Below are positions 1 through 7,870 of a stretch of DNA of 64,000 nucleotides, piece after piece. Made by a program: the position numbers and the translations under genes. How positions within the stretch are numbered: the first letter of the stretch is position 1; each line of letters starts with the position of its first letter. The notes under the pieces were generated by a model. It ran no database searches, had not been told where the DNA came from, and saw only the letters and a list, made by a program, of their open reading frames with translations. The DNA is from Spongiibacteraceae bacterium UBA5047 (GTDB lineage: Bacteria > Pseudomonadota > Gammaproteobacteria > Pseudomonadales > Spongiibacteraceae): assembly GCA_002415025.1 (NCBI GenBank), contig DIBR01000034.1, forward strand, positions 71,909 to 135,908. The letters run 5' to 3'.

Positions 1-302
1 GCGAATGCTGCAGCGCGTGAATCCTCGACCAACAACCGAATGGCTTCGTCTCGCTCGCCCGCAGAAAACTGCGCCAAAAATTCAGATGTGGTCAGTCCCA
101 GCGACCAACCGCTTTGACTACGAGGCAATCGATTTAAAACCGTGCAGACCAGGTCATCCAAAACCGGATGGCAGATGACATAACGGCCCAGGCCGCTTCG
201 TAGCCAATGCGAGTTTTCAATCACAGTCATGTCAACTTTCCCGCCAGCCATCAAGATACCTCTCTCGATTTCTTCCACTGCCAGCTGAATTCTTGAATCC
301 AT
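1..302 (-). CDS. Hypothetical protein, 3' end outside window
   Basis: An open reading frame of 100 codons starts at ATG 300-302 (reverse strand, MDSRIQLAVEEIERG) and runs off the left edge without a stop. The sequence is soluble-looking and alternates charged helices with a few conserved-looking aromatic and Cys residues (HWLRSGLGRYVICHP). I do not recognise the family. It is divergent from the unknown gene at 324, leaving only about 20 bases between the two possible starts, so the start of one of them is probably further in. It belongs to the mobile element by position. Confidence 0.55.
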   Translation of the reverse strand, partial: MDSRIQLAVEEIERGILMAGGKVDMTVIENSHWLRSGLGRYVICHPVLDDLVCTVLNRLPRSQSGWSLGLTTSEFLAQFSAGERDEAIRLLVEDSRAAAF

Positions 303-323
303 AGCCTTTCTCCATAAAATTGA

Positions 324-815
324 TTGGTTCACTTGGAAAATATCACCCGCCCGGAACCTGTCAATTCACAAAGAAGGCCGCGTCACGCCTCGCTTTCCCT
401 GCAATTTGACCAGCCAAACATAATCAATACGTTTCCACTAAATTGGGGTAAGAAAAAGGCCTGGAACGTGCTGAAAGAACTTATATTGGATGTACCCGGA
501 GGAGTTGGAGTGCAGTGGGGACTTGATCTGGCGGGAACTATCCTGACCGAGTGGGGGTTTTCCGTCCACGAAATGGAAGTCTTACTTGAAGTCGGGATTT
601 CCGAGAATCATTGTTGGATTTTCGATCTGGCCACGACTCTTGATCGAGTGGCGGAAATTATCAATATTGATTCTATTTTTCATCAGGCCGGTGACAATTT
701 TCCCGATTTGCAGAAGAGCTGCATCTCACTTGTAAAAAAAGGCCGAAGCGATCTGGGCTATAGTCAGGCGCAGTGGATTGGCGAAAGTATCTGGGAACTC
801 AAGGAGCTGTTATGA
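324..815 (+). CDS. Hypothetical protein
   Basis: A 163-codon frame opening at TTG with no clear ribosome binding site; the true start may be a later codon, for example the GTG near 468. The product is acidic, has no membrane segment or signal peptide, and shows an amphipathic helical middle (EMEVLLEVGISENHCWIFDLATTLDRVAEI). I do not recognise it. Its stop overlaps the start of the small gene at 812 by four bases, so the two are translationally coupled and probably act together. Coding is supported by that coupling more than by any similarity. Confidence 0.5.
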   Translation: MVHLENITRPEPVNSQRRPRHASLSLQFDQPNIINTFPLNWGKKKAWNVLKELILDVPGGVGVQWGLDLAGTILTEWGFSVHEMEVLLEVGISENHCWIFDLATTLDRVAEIINIDSIFHQAGDNFPDLQKSCISLVKKGRSDLGYSQAQWIGESIWELKELL

Positions 816-985
816 AAAATCAGAATCAAGGTGATCTGAATCGTCCTCGCATGCTGGTAACCCAAGAGAAATTTGACGCCGCCAGCCAAGAACAGCGCGA
901 ACGGTTCAACTACGCCGTTGAGGAAGAAACAGTTCTTGAACTGCCAATGTGTTGTACCCCAGTCAGCGAGCCGGAAAATGATTAG
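812..985 (+). CDS. Small protein, first of a tandem paralogous pair
   Basis: A 57-residue protein starting at ATG 812 with a good Shine-Dalgarno (AAGGAG, 801-806) and overlapping the upstream stop by ATGA. Its second half matches the next gene closely: both contain the pattern VT..(K/E)(F/Y)DAAS..(Q/E)RERFNY.V followed by a short acidic stretch and the C-terminal signature TPVSEP(E/D)(N/D)D. The conserved aromatic-acidic core and identical tails mark a duplication. No known domain is recognised. Such short acidic proteins on mobile elements are sometimes antitoxins or anti-defence proteins, but nothing here proves it. Confidence 0.65.
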   Translation: MKNQNQGDLNRPRMLVTQEKFDAASQEQRERFNYAVEEETVLELPMCCTPVSEPEND

Positions 986-1034
986 TGCCGCAGGGTTTAG
1001 TTGTATTAGTTCAGCCCCATACAAAGGTTAATCT

Positions 1035-1217
1035 ATGAGTGACTCCGAAAAGCCGTTAGATCGGAAGAATTTTTACGTGCCAGTATTCTATGTAACCCGC
1101 GCCGAGTACGATGCGGCCAGTCCGGAAGAGCGAGAGCGCTTCAATTACGTCGTCAACGAAGACATTCTCCCCGAGCCTTTTTGGGTCACCCCAGTCAGCG
1201 AGCCTGATGATGACTAA
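1035..1217 (+). CDS. Small protein, second of a tandem paralogous pair
   Basis: A 60-residue acidic protein (MSDSEKPLDRKNFYVPVFYVTR) starting at ATG 1035. It is a diverged copy of the protein at 812-985: the segments FDAASQEQRERFNYAV and YDAASPEERERFNYVV align without gaps and both end in TPVSEP plus acidic residues. The N-terminal 15 or so residues differ. The duplication with retained reading frame supports both as real genes. A short hairpin follows 10 bases after the stop and may end transcription of this cluster. Confidence 0.65.
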   Translation: MSDSEKPLDRKNFYVPVFYVTRAEYDAASPEERERFNYVVNEDILPEPFWVTPVSEPDDD

Positions 1218-1227
1218 AATCCGATGG

Positions 1228-1245
1228 CGTGCGCTTAGGCGCACG
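1228..1245. repeat. Stem-loop, element-specific family copy 1
   Basis: CGTGCGC (1228-1234), loop TTAG, GCGCACG (1239-1245): a perfect 7-bp stem just downstream of the small-protein pair. It has no T-run on either strand, so it is not a textbook terminator. It resembles two other stem-loops at 6298-6313 and 6359-6397, also placed after genes of this element. Confidence 0.6.
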
Positions 1246-1350
1246 ATAAGAATATAAAAATCAAATAATTATCGGAAAGAGTCCTTTTAATTTGACCATC
1301 TCCTGATGAGCGATACGTTAGATAGGTAATGTTCATTGGAGGCTATCACA

Positions 1351-1659
1351 GTGCTTAAAAAATTTCGGGCGAAAGCCAAAGATCTTCACCGACAAACTTT
1401 TATACGGTTGTCGGCCACGCCTGCTGAGATTGAGATTGCGGCGAGCAAAGTTTGGCCGGACCTCGTGGCCAACATTCTGATAATGATTTTTGGAGTCCTA
1501 CTAATCCACAACTACTGGCCGGCGGCCATCTGGTATGCAGTTTGGACATTTATTTTCTGGTCCATCTTTTTTGTGATTGCCGCCCGCGACAAAAAAGCGA
1601 TCTATCTGGAGCTTGCAGCCGAGTTCAGAGACAACGACCAGGGGGGGATGTCAGCGTGA
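1351..1659 (+). CDS. Small membrane protein, unknown
   Basis: 102 residues from GTG 1351, chosen because GGAGG lies at 1338-1342 with an 8-base spacer; a TTG at 1336 would place the Shine-Dalgarno inside the gene. The N-terminal half is basic and soluble (MLKKFRAKAKDLHRQ). Residues about 45-80 form one or two membrane segments (ANILIMIFGVLLIHNYW, then IWYAVWTFIFWSIFFVIAA). The stop overlaps the next gene's start by one base, so the two are co-translated. No family is recognised; the pair looks like a small membrane complex of the element. Confidence 0.55.
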   Translation: MLKKFRAKAKDLHRQTFIRLSATPAEIEIAASKVWPDLVANILIMIFGVLLIHNYWPAAIWYAVWTFIFWSIFFVIAARDKKAIYLELAAEFRDNDQGGMSA

Positions 1660-2015
1660 TGAACGTGGAGGAAATAGCATACTGGGCGGCACTGCCATTT
1701 TCGTGGGCAGCGTTCTGGGATAGTCTCAAAATTGTCGGAATATTCCTTGTGGCGATCCTCACGTTGTTGACTAGCTTACTGTCCTGGGTTCCGTTTTTCT
1801 GGCCTCGATACCGAAAGCAGGGTTACGAACCAGCAGGGCTTGGCCCACTGGCCATTAGCGGAGCAGTAGCTTGGCTCTCCGCGCCACTTGGGATCGTCGG
1901 CCTAGTTGAACACGGGTACCTAGCCTATTTGATGAATACATGGTTGTCACCACCGCAAATATCAGTGCTGGAAAGCGTGCTGTTCCATTTCAGCATAGCG
2001 GGGGTTTTCAGCTAA
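1659..2015 (+). CDS. Small membrane protein, unknown
   Basis: 118 residues from ATG 1659, which overlaps the preceding stop (TGATG) and follows a G-rich Shine-Dalgarno at about 1641-1648. It has at least two hydrophobic segments (IVGIFLVAILTLLTSLLSW; LAISGAVAWLSAPLGIVGLV) and a periplasmic or cytosolic loop rich in Arg, Tyr and Gly. It ends face to face with the relaxase gene: the two stop codons overlap. Unknown function; in mobile elements such pairs can be exclusion or defence membrane proteins, but no motif supports a specific role. Confidence 0.5.
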   Translation: MNVEEIAYWAALPFSWAAFWDSLKIVGIFLVAILTLLTSLLSWVPFFWPRYRKQGYEPAGLGPLAISGAVAWLSAPLGIVGLVEHGYLAYLMNTWLSPPQISVLESVLFHFSIAGVFS

Positions 2016-3292
2016 ATTTTGGGGCCTCGTTTAGACAGAATTTCATAGCTAGTGCGAACCTCATCTTGCGCTGGCGAGAACTGGCTTGTCGGGTTATTTT
2101 TGTGTACCTCCGCAATTGCAATATCCTGTTGGGTAGGTCGATATCCACTGACTTCAATGCCAAGTACTTGAGCTTGGAGCCAAGCGCGTTGTTTGAAGGC
2201 TTCACTGCCATTCAATTGCACGCTTTTCCATTCTCCAGCCTCAACTTTAGCCTGGGCCAACTTTAGTTGTGCGGCCAATGCCCAACCATTCAGGCTGTAA
2301 CTTTCGATGGTCTTTTGGGTAGTGAAAAATGCGATTCGGCCCTCAGCGTGCCCCCTTGTCCACCTAAAAATACCCTGCTCTTTACCGCCAAATAGTGACA
2401 AGGCACCATGAGCTCGCTGCGCAGGCTCCCAAACAAGATTCAATTTTTCTGGTGTCGAAAAATACCGCCTGCTGCGGCGTGCGGAGAACTCTCCAAAAGC
2501 GGCTCCCTCTGCTTGCAGCGCTAGATTCTTGCGCCTTTTAATGATGACCTCAGATTCAATATTCAACTGATTAATTTGGCCTCGGGTTCGTGTTCGATCT
2601 GTTGACTCATTTTTCCTGATTTGTTGAGTGGCGAATTTCCCTAGGTGTACTTGCGGAATTCGATCTGTAATGCCCTGATCCTTCAGCGAGCGATAATCAA
2701 TTCTCTCGCTTAACCCTGAGTGCTTCAGCTCTTGATTGACTATCGCGGCCCAGCTCTTTCGTAAGGATTCAATCTGCTGCCGTCCGGTTGGCAACCCTGC
2801 CTCTTTCAAGCGTTTGTCAGACCAGTTCATCTGGATTTTTTCTGCGCCGAAAGTGCCGTCTGAGTTTATCGCCCGGCAGCTCATAAGAAGATGAGCGTGC
2901 ACATTTCTGTGGTCACCTTCTTCGCCCGGTGCGTGAATGGCGATATCGATAGCAACACCGTATTTTTTAACTAATACATCGGCAAAATCACCCAAAATAC
3001 GACGATGAGCCTCACCATCCAACTCATGCGGCAGCGCCAGCTGCCACTCACGCGCCACGCGCGCGTTTTTTGCCTTCTCGGTGGCCTCAACTGCATTCCA
3101 AAGAACCTCTCGACTCAGCCCCATATTGTTGACCAGAAACCGACCAATGACACCACGTTTGCCTTCGTAATCGTGGGTACAACCCCGACGAGAATCTTTC
3201 AGTTTTGAGCCGCTGCGATAAGCTGCAGCGGCCACCGCGCTATGTCCTTTCGAGCGGCTCATATTGGATGTCTGGCAGTAAAAAATGGCCAT
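2012..3292 (-). CDS. mobA: MobA/MobL-family relaxase (MOBQ)
   Basis: A 426-residue relaxase that would nick oriT and lead the transferred strand. The N-terminus (MAIFYCQTSNMSRSKGHSAV) and Tyr25 in AAAAYRSG match the MOBQ layout, in which RSF1010 MobA uses a Tyr at the same position. The metal-binding histidine motif is DHRNVHAHLL, about residues 127-136. After residue 200 the protein becomes basic and helical, and the tail (GYRPTQQDIAIAEVH, about residues 384-398) resembles the LPD7-type region of large relaxases. No primase or TraI helicase domain is present. The gene points away from the oriT candidate, which lies 106-149 bases upstream of its start. Confidence 0.88.
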   Translation of the reverse strand: MAIFYCQTSNMSRSKGHSAVAAAAYRSGSKLKDSRRGCTHDYEGKRGVIGRFLVNNMGLSREVLWNAVEATEKAKNARVAREWQLALPHELDGEAHRRILGDFADVLVKKYGVAIDIAIHAPGEEGDHRNVHAHLLMSCRAINSDGTFGAEKIQMNWSDKRLKEAGLPTGRQQIESLRKSWAAIVNQELKHSGLSERIDYRSLKDQGITDRIPQVHLGKFATQQIRKNESTDRTRTRGQINQLNIESEVIIKRRKNLALQAEGAAFGEFSARRSRRYFSTPEKLNLVWEPAQRAHGALSLFGGKEQGIFRWTRGHAEGRIAFFTTQKTIESYSLNGWALAAQLKLAQAKVEAGEWKSVQLNGSEAFKQRAWLQAQVLGIEVSGYRPTQQDIAIAEVHKNNPTSQFSPAQDEVRTSYEILSKRGPKI

Positions 3293-3397
3293 CTTTTTTG
3301 CGCTCCCGATTATTGAGTAGGTTGCAGTTTTTGCTGCGGCAATGCCGCCTTATTTTTGCCGGCAGGCAAAAATCGCATGGAGACTTTTGCAAAAAGT

Positions 3398-3441
3398 CGT
3401 ATATGCGCTCTTAGCCAGAGGGGCGGCCCCTGCCACTCTGG
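3398..3441 (-). other. Candidate origin of transfer (oriT), RSF1010-like
   Basis: Read on the reverse strand, an imperfect inverted repeat (CCAGAG at 3441-3436 pairing with CTCTGG at 3420-3415, with inner G4/C4) is directly followed by CTAAGAGCGCAT. The RSF1010/IncQ nic region has the same build: an inverted repeat opening with CCAG followed by TAAGTGCGCCCT. It lies in the 354-base gap between the divergent relaxase and TraD-like genes, the usual place for a MOBQ oriT. The remaining gap (3293-3397 and 3442-3646) is A/T-rich with short inverted repeats such as CGCTGATTAGCGG-like arms near 3475-3505 and 3560-3575, and no gene. Confidence 0.7.
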
Positions 3442-3646
3442 CCCCATGATCCACATGATTGAGTTTTTTCGCTTCCGCTAATCAGTGGGAAAGACGCTGA
3501 TTAGCCGGAATCTCCAAATTTTTCTTAGCTCAAGCAAAAAATAAATCGCGCATATCCGCCAATCAGCGTTTTTTCGTCTGATATATCGATGCACAGCAGG
3601 GGGAAACCTGAAAATATTGAATCTTATGGAAAAATGGAGGTGAGCA

Positions 3647-3964
3647 ATGTTGACAAAAACAGATCGAAATAGGCTTCTGGCTTTGGCGGAGCGAGATCCT
3701 AAAATCGCTCGAGAGCTGGAAAAAATAGATCAAGCGCAGGCCCGACTTGCAGATGTCGCCGCGCGCGCAAAACAGCAAGAGCGAAAAAGCGATACCAGAG
3801 AGAAGGTCGTAATCGGCGCGGCGGTGATAAATTTCTTTTTGGCTAAGACCGGAGGTCGAGAACATATGGCCCGTGCGATTTCCGCTCATATTACAAAAGC
3901 TGCTGATCGTAAATTTCTTGTCGGACGAGGCTGGCCGTTAGATCACGAAAAACTTGAGGAATAA
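3647..3964 (+). CDS. TraD-like relaxosome accessory protein
   Basis: 105 residues from ATG 3647 with a strong Shine-Dalgarno (GGAGGTGA). The N-terminal half is a basic amphipathic helix (RNRLLALAERDPKIARELEKIDQAQARLADVAARAKQQERK broken over residues 7-47). The second half, SDTREKVVIGAAVINFFL then DRKFLVGRGW, matches the pattern of the small TraD family of Ti-like and MOBQ systems (R.(D)T..K...GA.V......R.FL.G). Such proteins assist the relaxase at oriT; the gene sits beside oriT and is divergent from mobA. It is followed after four bases by the TraY-like gene, so the two form one operon. Confidence 0.72.
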   Translation: MLTKTDRNRLLALAERDPKIARELEKIDQAQARLADVAARAKQQERKSDTREKVVIGAAVINFFLAKTGGREHMARAISAHITKAADRKFLVGRGWPLDHEKLEE

Positions 3965-3968
3965 TCTG

Positions 3969-6284
3969 GTGAAGTTGCGCGTTGCAGCCATACTCGGAAT
4001 TGTCGCCTCATCGCAAGCGAGCGGTGGAATCACTGAACCGTCAGAAGCTGACAAGAGCATCGAATATCTCCGCTACATCTTTGGCGATGTTGTAAATGTT
4101 ATAACCGGAGGAGGTTCACCCGACCAGATCGATTCTGTCCTCGGTGCCATGTCGCAGGTCATGGCAGCAGGCATGCTTATATTCACTGGAATAATAGTTT
4201 GCTATGTGCTGATAACAGGCCTCCTGGATAGTGCGAACGAAGGCAATCCAATGGGAAAGGCCGTCAATCAAATGTGGGTGCCGTTGCGAATGGTTTTGGC
4301 GATGGGCCTAGTTCTCCCGCTCGGTGGCGGCTACTCAGCAATGCAGGTGGCTGTATTGTGGGTTGCGGGTCAGGGGGTTGGACTAGCGGATAGTGTCTGG
4401 ACCGGGTCTCTCAGCTACCTGCGGGCGACAAGCTCATTGGTGGCTCCCCCCCTGCGGGATGACCACGACAGGATAGCTGACTCGATTCTTAACTCGCGAG
4501 TCTGCATGAGAGCTACGAACGACATAACTAGACACATCAACATAGTTGAGCAACCGCGCTCGATAATCCACGAGTCACCAGTGATGGGCGAGGCTGAGGA
4601 TGCTAACGCGTTTATACCTGCAGTTCTTAAATCCTCTGGGTATGCTCAACACTCTCAAATCTACGGTTCTAAATATTCCCCACTGTCTGCTGCCGCAGCC
4701 TACACGGCCGCTAGGTTAACTGGGTTTTCCAATGGTATGCCTGGGCATTATGGGGCGGCGCCATGTGGCGCTCTGCATGTGAAGTTTCCAGCAGTCGATG
4801 TTGGTACTGGTGCGGCTAGTATCAGTAGAGATTTTCAGGACAGCATTGTATCCGCGATTTCGGAACTCGACTTCGAGTTGGATTCGTTAGCAGAGCAAAT
4901 AACGTTGGCCGTACGAGATTCGGACAGCTACTCCCAGCCTGATATTGATTTCTATCGAACCCTGACGGGCACATTCAGGCAGCGGTATCATCAGGCAGTC
5001 AGTCAAGCACTTAGAGATCTGGGAGAGCTGCGTATTGGCCGCTGGTCTGATGGTAACCCGTCAAATGCAATGACCACGATTGGTGCGAAGGATGCGGGCT
5101 GGATAACTGCTGGCGCCTGGTATTGGGACATCCTTCGTCTAAACAGGGAGGGGCTGGCGTTGGTTACAGTGGATGTGGAATATGCGCCGCCGCAAGGCGC
5201 GGTATTGACCCTAGAGGGCATGCCGCTATTCACTGCAGCGCTTAGAAACTATCACAATATAAAGCTGGTAACAGATGACCAGGGAAAGCCCGCGACTGGA
5301 CTTGAAAGGAGTGAATACGCACGGGAGGTGGGTGGTGCAGGCTGGATATTGGATGCGCTGGAAGGCATTTTATCGCGCAGCGTTGATTCGCCTGATCCTA
5401 TCGGCGTATTAGCAGCTGGTTCTATGACCATTGGGAGCACCCTAATCTCCAGTATAGCCACCTCTCATGTTGTTGCCACGGTCGCGTGCTCGCTGGAAAA
5501 GGTATCGTCTGCTATCCCAGTCGTTGGTGGCATTATAAATGCCGGAGCAGCCCCGACCTGCTACACCTCAGAGTGGGCCAGGAATCTGGGGTTGGGCTTG
5601 GCAGCAATATTACTACCGATATTGGCCTTTTTGGGCATCTATCTGCCAGCGATTCCACTGATCATGTGGATCATGGGGATCGCCGGGTGGTTCCTTCTCC
5701 TCATCGAAGCAGTTGTCGCCGCGCCCATTTGGGCAGCATCACACGCAATGCCGGAGGGCAATGGTTTTGTGGGTCAGCGCGCGATGGCTGGCTATATGGT
5801 TCTGCTGTCGTTGTTCCTGAGACCGACGCTGATGCTTTTTGGGCTTTTTGCATCAATGATTCTGGGATTCGTGCTATTCAAGGTGCTCGGATTTTTGTTT
5901 GTCCCTTGGCTCTCGACGAGGTTCGGAGACGAGGTTTCGGCGATGATATGGATGATTGGAGGGCTAGGACTATTTTCGATCGTCATGATTCAAATAGCGC
6001 ACCGCACGTTCGGCCTAATACATGAAATTCCTGACAAGGTGCTGCGTTACATCGGCGGCGGGAATGAAAATCTCGGCGAGGCCGGTAGCGAGAAGGAAGG
6101 GCGGGCGTTTTTCGTGGGTAGTGTCGCAAAAGTGAGTGCTGGTGCCAATGCCGCTAAGGCAGTAGCAAAACACCCGTTGGCCAAAGCAACGCCTAGCGTT
6201 AAGGCAACAGCCGGTGGATTGTCGGATGGTGGTCAGCAGTCTGTCGAGCGAACCAACCAGCATCTATCAACCAACAATTGGTAA
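3969..6284 (+). CDS. traY: DotA/TraY-family type IV secretion membrane protein
   Basis: 771 residues from GTG 3969, which has GAGG nine bases upstream and gives a clean signal peptide (MKLRVAAILGIVASSQASG); a TTG at 3954 is the alternative. DotA/TraY is the large inner-membrane protein of IVB/IncI-type secretion. Hydrophobic segments lie at about residues 60-80 and 100-135, then a long periplasmic region (about 140-500) with paired cysteines, then a cluster of segments at about 535-690. The C-terminal signature IHEIPDKVLRYIGGG is typical of this family. No other IVB gene lies in the window, so it is either an orphan or separated from partners to the left. It directly follows the TraD-like gene. 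Confidence 0.82.
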   Translation: MKLRVAAILGIVASSQASGGITEPSEADKSIEYLRYIFGDVVNVITGGGSPDQIDSVLGAMSQVMAAGMLIFTGIIVCYVLITGLLDSANEGNPMGKAVNQMWVPLRMVLAMGLVLPLGGGYSAMQVAVLWVAGQGVGLADSVWTGSLSYLRATSSLVAPPLRDDHDRIADSILNSRVCMRATNDITRHINIVEQPRSIIHESPVMGEAEDANAFIPAVLKSSGYAQHSQIYGSKYSPLSAAAAYTAARLTGFSNGMPGHYGAAPCGALHVKFPAVDVGTGAASISRDFQDSIVSAISELDFELDSLAEQITLAVRDSDSYSQPDIDFYRTLTGTFRQRYHQAVSQALRDLGELRIGRWSDGNPSNAMTTIGAKDAGWITAGAWYWDILRLNREGLALVTVDVEYAPPQGAVLTLEGMPLFTAALRNYHNIKLVTDDQGKPATGLERSEYAREVGGAGWILDALEGILSRSVDSPDPIGVLAAGSMTIGSTLISSIATSHVVATVACSLEKVSSAIPVVGGIINAGAAPTCYTSEWARNLGLGLAAILLPILAFLGIYLPAIPLIMWIMGIAGWFLLLIEAVVAAPIWAASHAMPEGNGFVGQRAMAGYMVLLSLFLRPTLMLFGLFASMILGFVLFKVLGFLFVPWLSTRFGDEVSAMIWMIGGLGLFSIVMIQIAHRTFGLIHEIPDKVLRYIGGGNENLGEAGSEKEGRAFFVGSVAKVSAGANAAKAVAKHPLAKATPSVKATAGGLSDGGQQSVERTNQHLSTNNW

Positions 6285-6297
6285 GATCGCTCTTAGT

Positions 6298-6313
6298 GTG
6301 CGCTTGATCGCAC
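6298..6313. repeat. Stem-loop, element-specific family copy 2
   Basis: GTGCG (6298-6302), loop CTTGAT, CGCAC (6309-6313), just after the TraY-like gene. It differs from the stem-loop at 1228 mainly in the loop: GTGCGCTTAGGCGCAC there, GTGCGCTTGATCGCAC here. Confidence 0.5.
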
Positions 6314-6358
6314 GCCTAATGTGCGGGTCAGCGCAATAAGTTTATCCGGTCTTTCAGT

Positions 6359-6397
6359 GTCCGCCTAGACGCATGATAGCCGTGCGTCTAGGCGGAC
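6359..6397. repeat. Perfect 15-bp inverted repeat, family copy 3
   Basis: GTCCGCCTAGACGCA (6359-6373) and its exact reverse complement (6383-6397) flank a 9-base loop. It lies between the convergent TraY-like and Abi genes. No T-run follows on either strand, so strong termination is doubtful; a recombination, binding or RNA-processing site is possible. The rest of 6285-6487 holds copy 2 and no gene. Confidence 0.75.
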
Positions 6398-6487
6398 GGA
6401 TCATACTAAAGCCATTTTGCCGCAGTTACGCACAGCCCGACGGAAGCACACCTGAAATTGGTCTGCCAGTAATTATTCTCCACTACG

Positions 6488-7375
6488 TCAACCACCAATT
6501 ATTTTCCCTTTTTTTTGACCATTTAAAGTTATATGAATTGTGTGGTTAGGTTTACGTATTATTCCTCTCAGCTCACGTTTAGCTCTGCTAAACGGTCTGT
6601 CGTTGGCGCCAGGGTTCTTTAAATGGTCTAAATATTCACGGGAACAAACCCGGCGAATGGTGCTTATATGTCCAGCTTTTTCAACAAGTTCTAAACTATC
6701 CAAAGACATCCACTTGATCATATTCGAAATATCATTACATGTAGCCTGCAGTTTACTAATCGCATCTTGCACCCCTGCCGGACGTCCAATATTCCAGATC
6801 GGCTCATGGTGAAAGGCCTTGTTCCTGAAAGTTTTTATGGCCAACAGCTTGTTTTGCATCGTAGCGCGATCTCTATGTCCTTGAGGTGCATTGGGGAATA
6901 CTGGTCGCAATAAATTTGGCCAGAGGGCTCCGGGATTTCGATTTACATCAAAGGCGGCACTGAAAAGGTTTGTCCAAAACCCAAACGTTACTTTGGCAAT
7001 TATCCGATCCTCATTAACTGTTGCAGTACGCGGCATATTCAGATCTCGCCTTATCTCCGTTCTTGCATTTCGAATCGAATCTGCAAGATGCTGTACATGG
7101 CGATGCTGGCTAGCACTCAACCTTCTTTGGGGCCTTGTTACGACATTGTCAAACCAGTACGGCCCTAAAGCGCTCCTCGCTTCTTTATGGATAGCGTTCC
7201 TTAACGTTATTTCCAGCACCTGGAGAAGAGGGAAAAAGGCTGCGGCAACCTCTTTGCTCCACAGGTAACATCCGAATAGCTCTATTTGGTCAGCAGGGGC
7301 AAAAAAGTTACTGTAGGTATTCAAACGGGCGGACGATATATAAGGCTCCAGCCTTGAATGGTTTATAGTTCTCAA
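6488..7375 (-). CDS. Abi-like protein with HEPN RNase motif
   Basis: 295 residues. Abortive-infection proteins of the Abi_2 (AbiD/AbiF) type carry a HEPN fold and stop phage growth by RNA cleavage. Family-like pieces are LEITLRNAIHKEAR (about 54-67), the FGFWTNLF stretch (about 131-138), and RNKAFHHEPIW (184-194), where Arg184 and His189 give the Rx4H HEPN active-site pattern with the polar residue after Arg. The C-terminal 60 residues are basic. The start is a TTG; no in-frame ATG exists before residue 100, and the Shine-Dalgarno is weak. It stands alone, convergent with traY, in the defence-type cargo between transfer genes and integrase. Confidence 0.78.
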   Translation of the reverse strand: MRTINHSRLEPYISSARLNTYSNFFAPADQIELFGCYLWSKEVAAAFFPLLQVLEITLRNAIHKEARSALGPYWFDNVVTRPQRRLSASQHRHVQHLADSIRNARTEIRRDLNMPRTATVNEDRIIAKVTFGFWTNLFSAAFDVNRNPGALWPNLLRPVFPNAPQGHRDRATMQNKLLAIKTFRNKAFHHEPIWNIGRPAGVQDAISKLQATCNDISNMIKWMSLDSLELVEKAGHISTIRRVCSREYLDHLKNPGANDRPFSRAKRELRGIIRKPNHTIHITLNGQKKGKIIGG

Positions 7376-7547
7376 CTTGACAGTTCCTGCTTGTTATCGT
7401 ATGTTTACCCCATAGCCAGTGGGGATTCCTCTCCCGCCAGCCGCAAGGTTGAGTGGTGATGCCCCCACAAATTGGCGACTGATCTGAGGCCCTGGTGCGA
7501 AAGTGTCGGGGCTTCTTATTTTTCAGCCATCCATTATCTGCCTACCA

Positions 7548-7760
7548 TCAATCTAAGTTATTGTTTTTACTCGAATCTGGATTAGATACCGGTGTTTCCA
7601 CTCCGTTGATATTCCGGACATGATATTGAGAATAGCTCCCACTCCTGATTTGTTTGACGAATTGGGCCCTAGTCATATCTTCATTTGTGTAGTTGTCATG
7701 GAACTTCTGATTACGCCCCGACTTCGACTCTGTAGTCACTGAAACCCGCTTTCTAGCCAT
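7548..7760 (-). CDS. Small conserved-type protein of unknown function
   Basis: 70 residues from ATG 7760 (MARKRVSVTTESKSGRNQKF), with AAAGGG about eight bases upstream. Basic N-terminus, then DMTRAQFVKQIRSGSYSQYHVRNINGVETPV and a hydrophilic tail. The NINGVETPVSNPD signature is one I associate with widespread small bacterial proteins of the DUF3892 kind, but I am not certain of the family. It lies divergent from the two-gene locus starting at 7871 and downstream-facing toward the Abi gene. The gap 7376-7547 shows no gene or clear structure. Confidence 0.6.
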   Translation of the reverse strand: MARKRVSVTTESKSGRNQKFHDNYTNEDMTRAQFVKQIRSGSYSQYHVRNINGVETPVSNPDSSKNNNLD

Positions 7761-7870
7761 TACCATACCCTTTCTTTACCAAGCTACAAGCTGAGAATAG
7801 CATAACAACTTGCAAAACTAAATTTTTAAGGCGATAATTCCGCTTAACTAAATACAGGGATCCGCTACAC

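Noticed and set aside
5486..6025. A 179-codon forward frame inside traY
   Set aside because: Overlaps the C-terminal membrane region of the TraY-like gene in another frame; no signature of its own.
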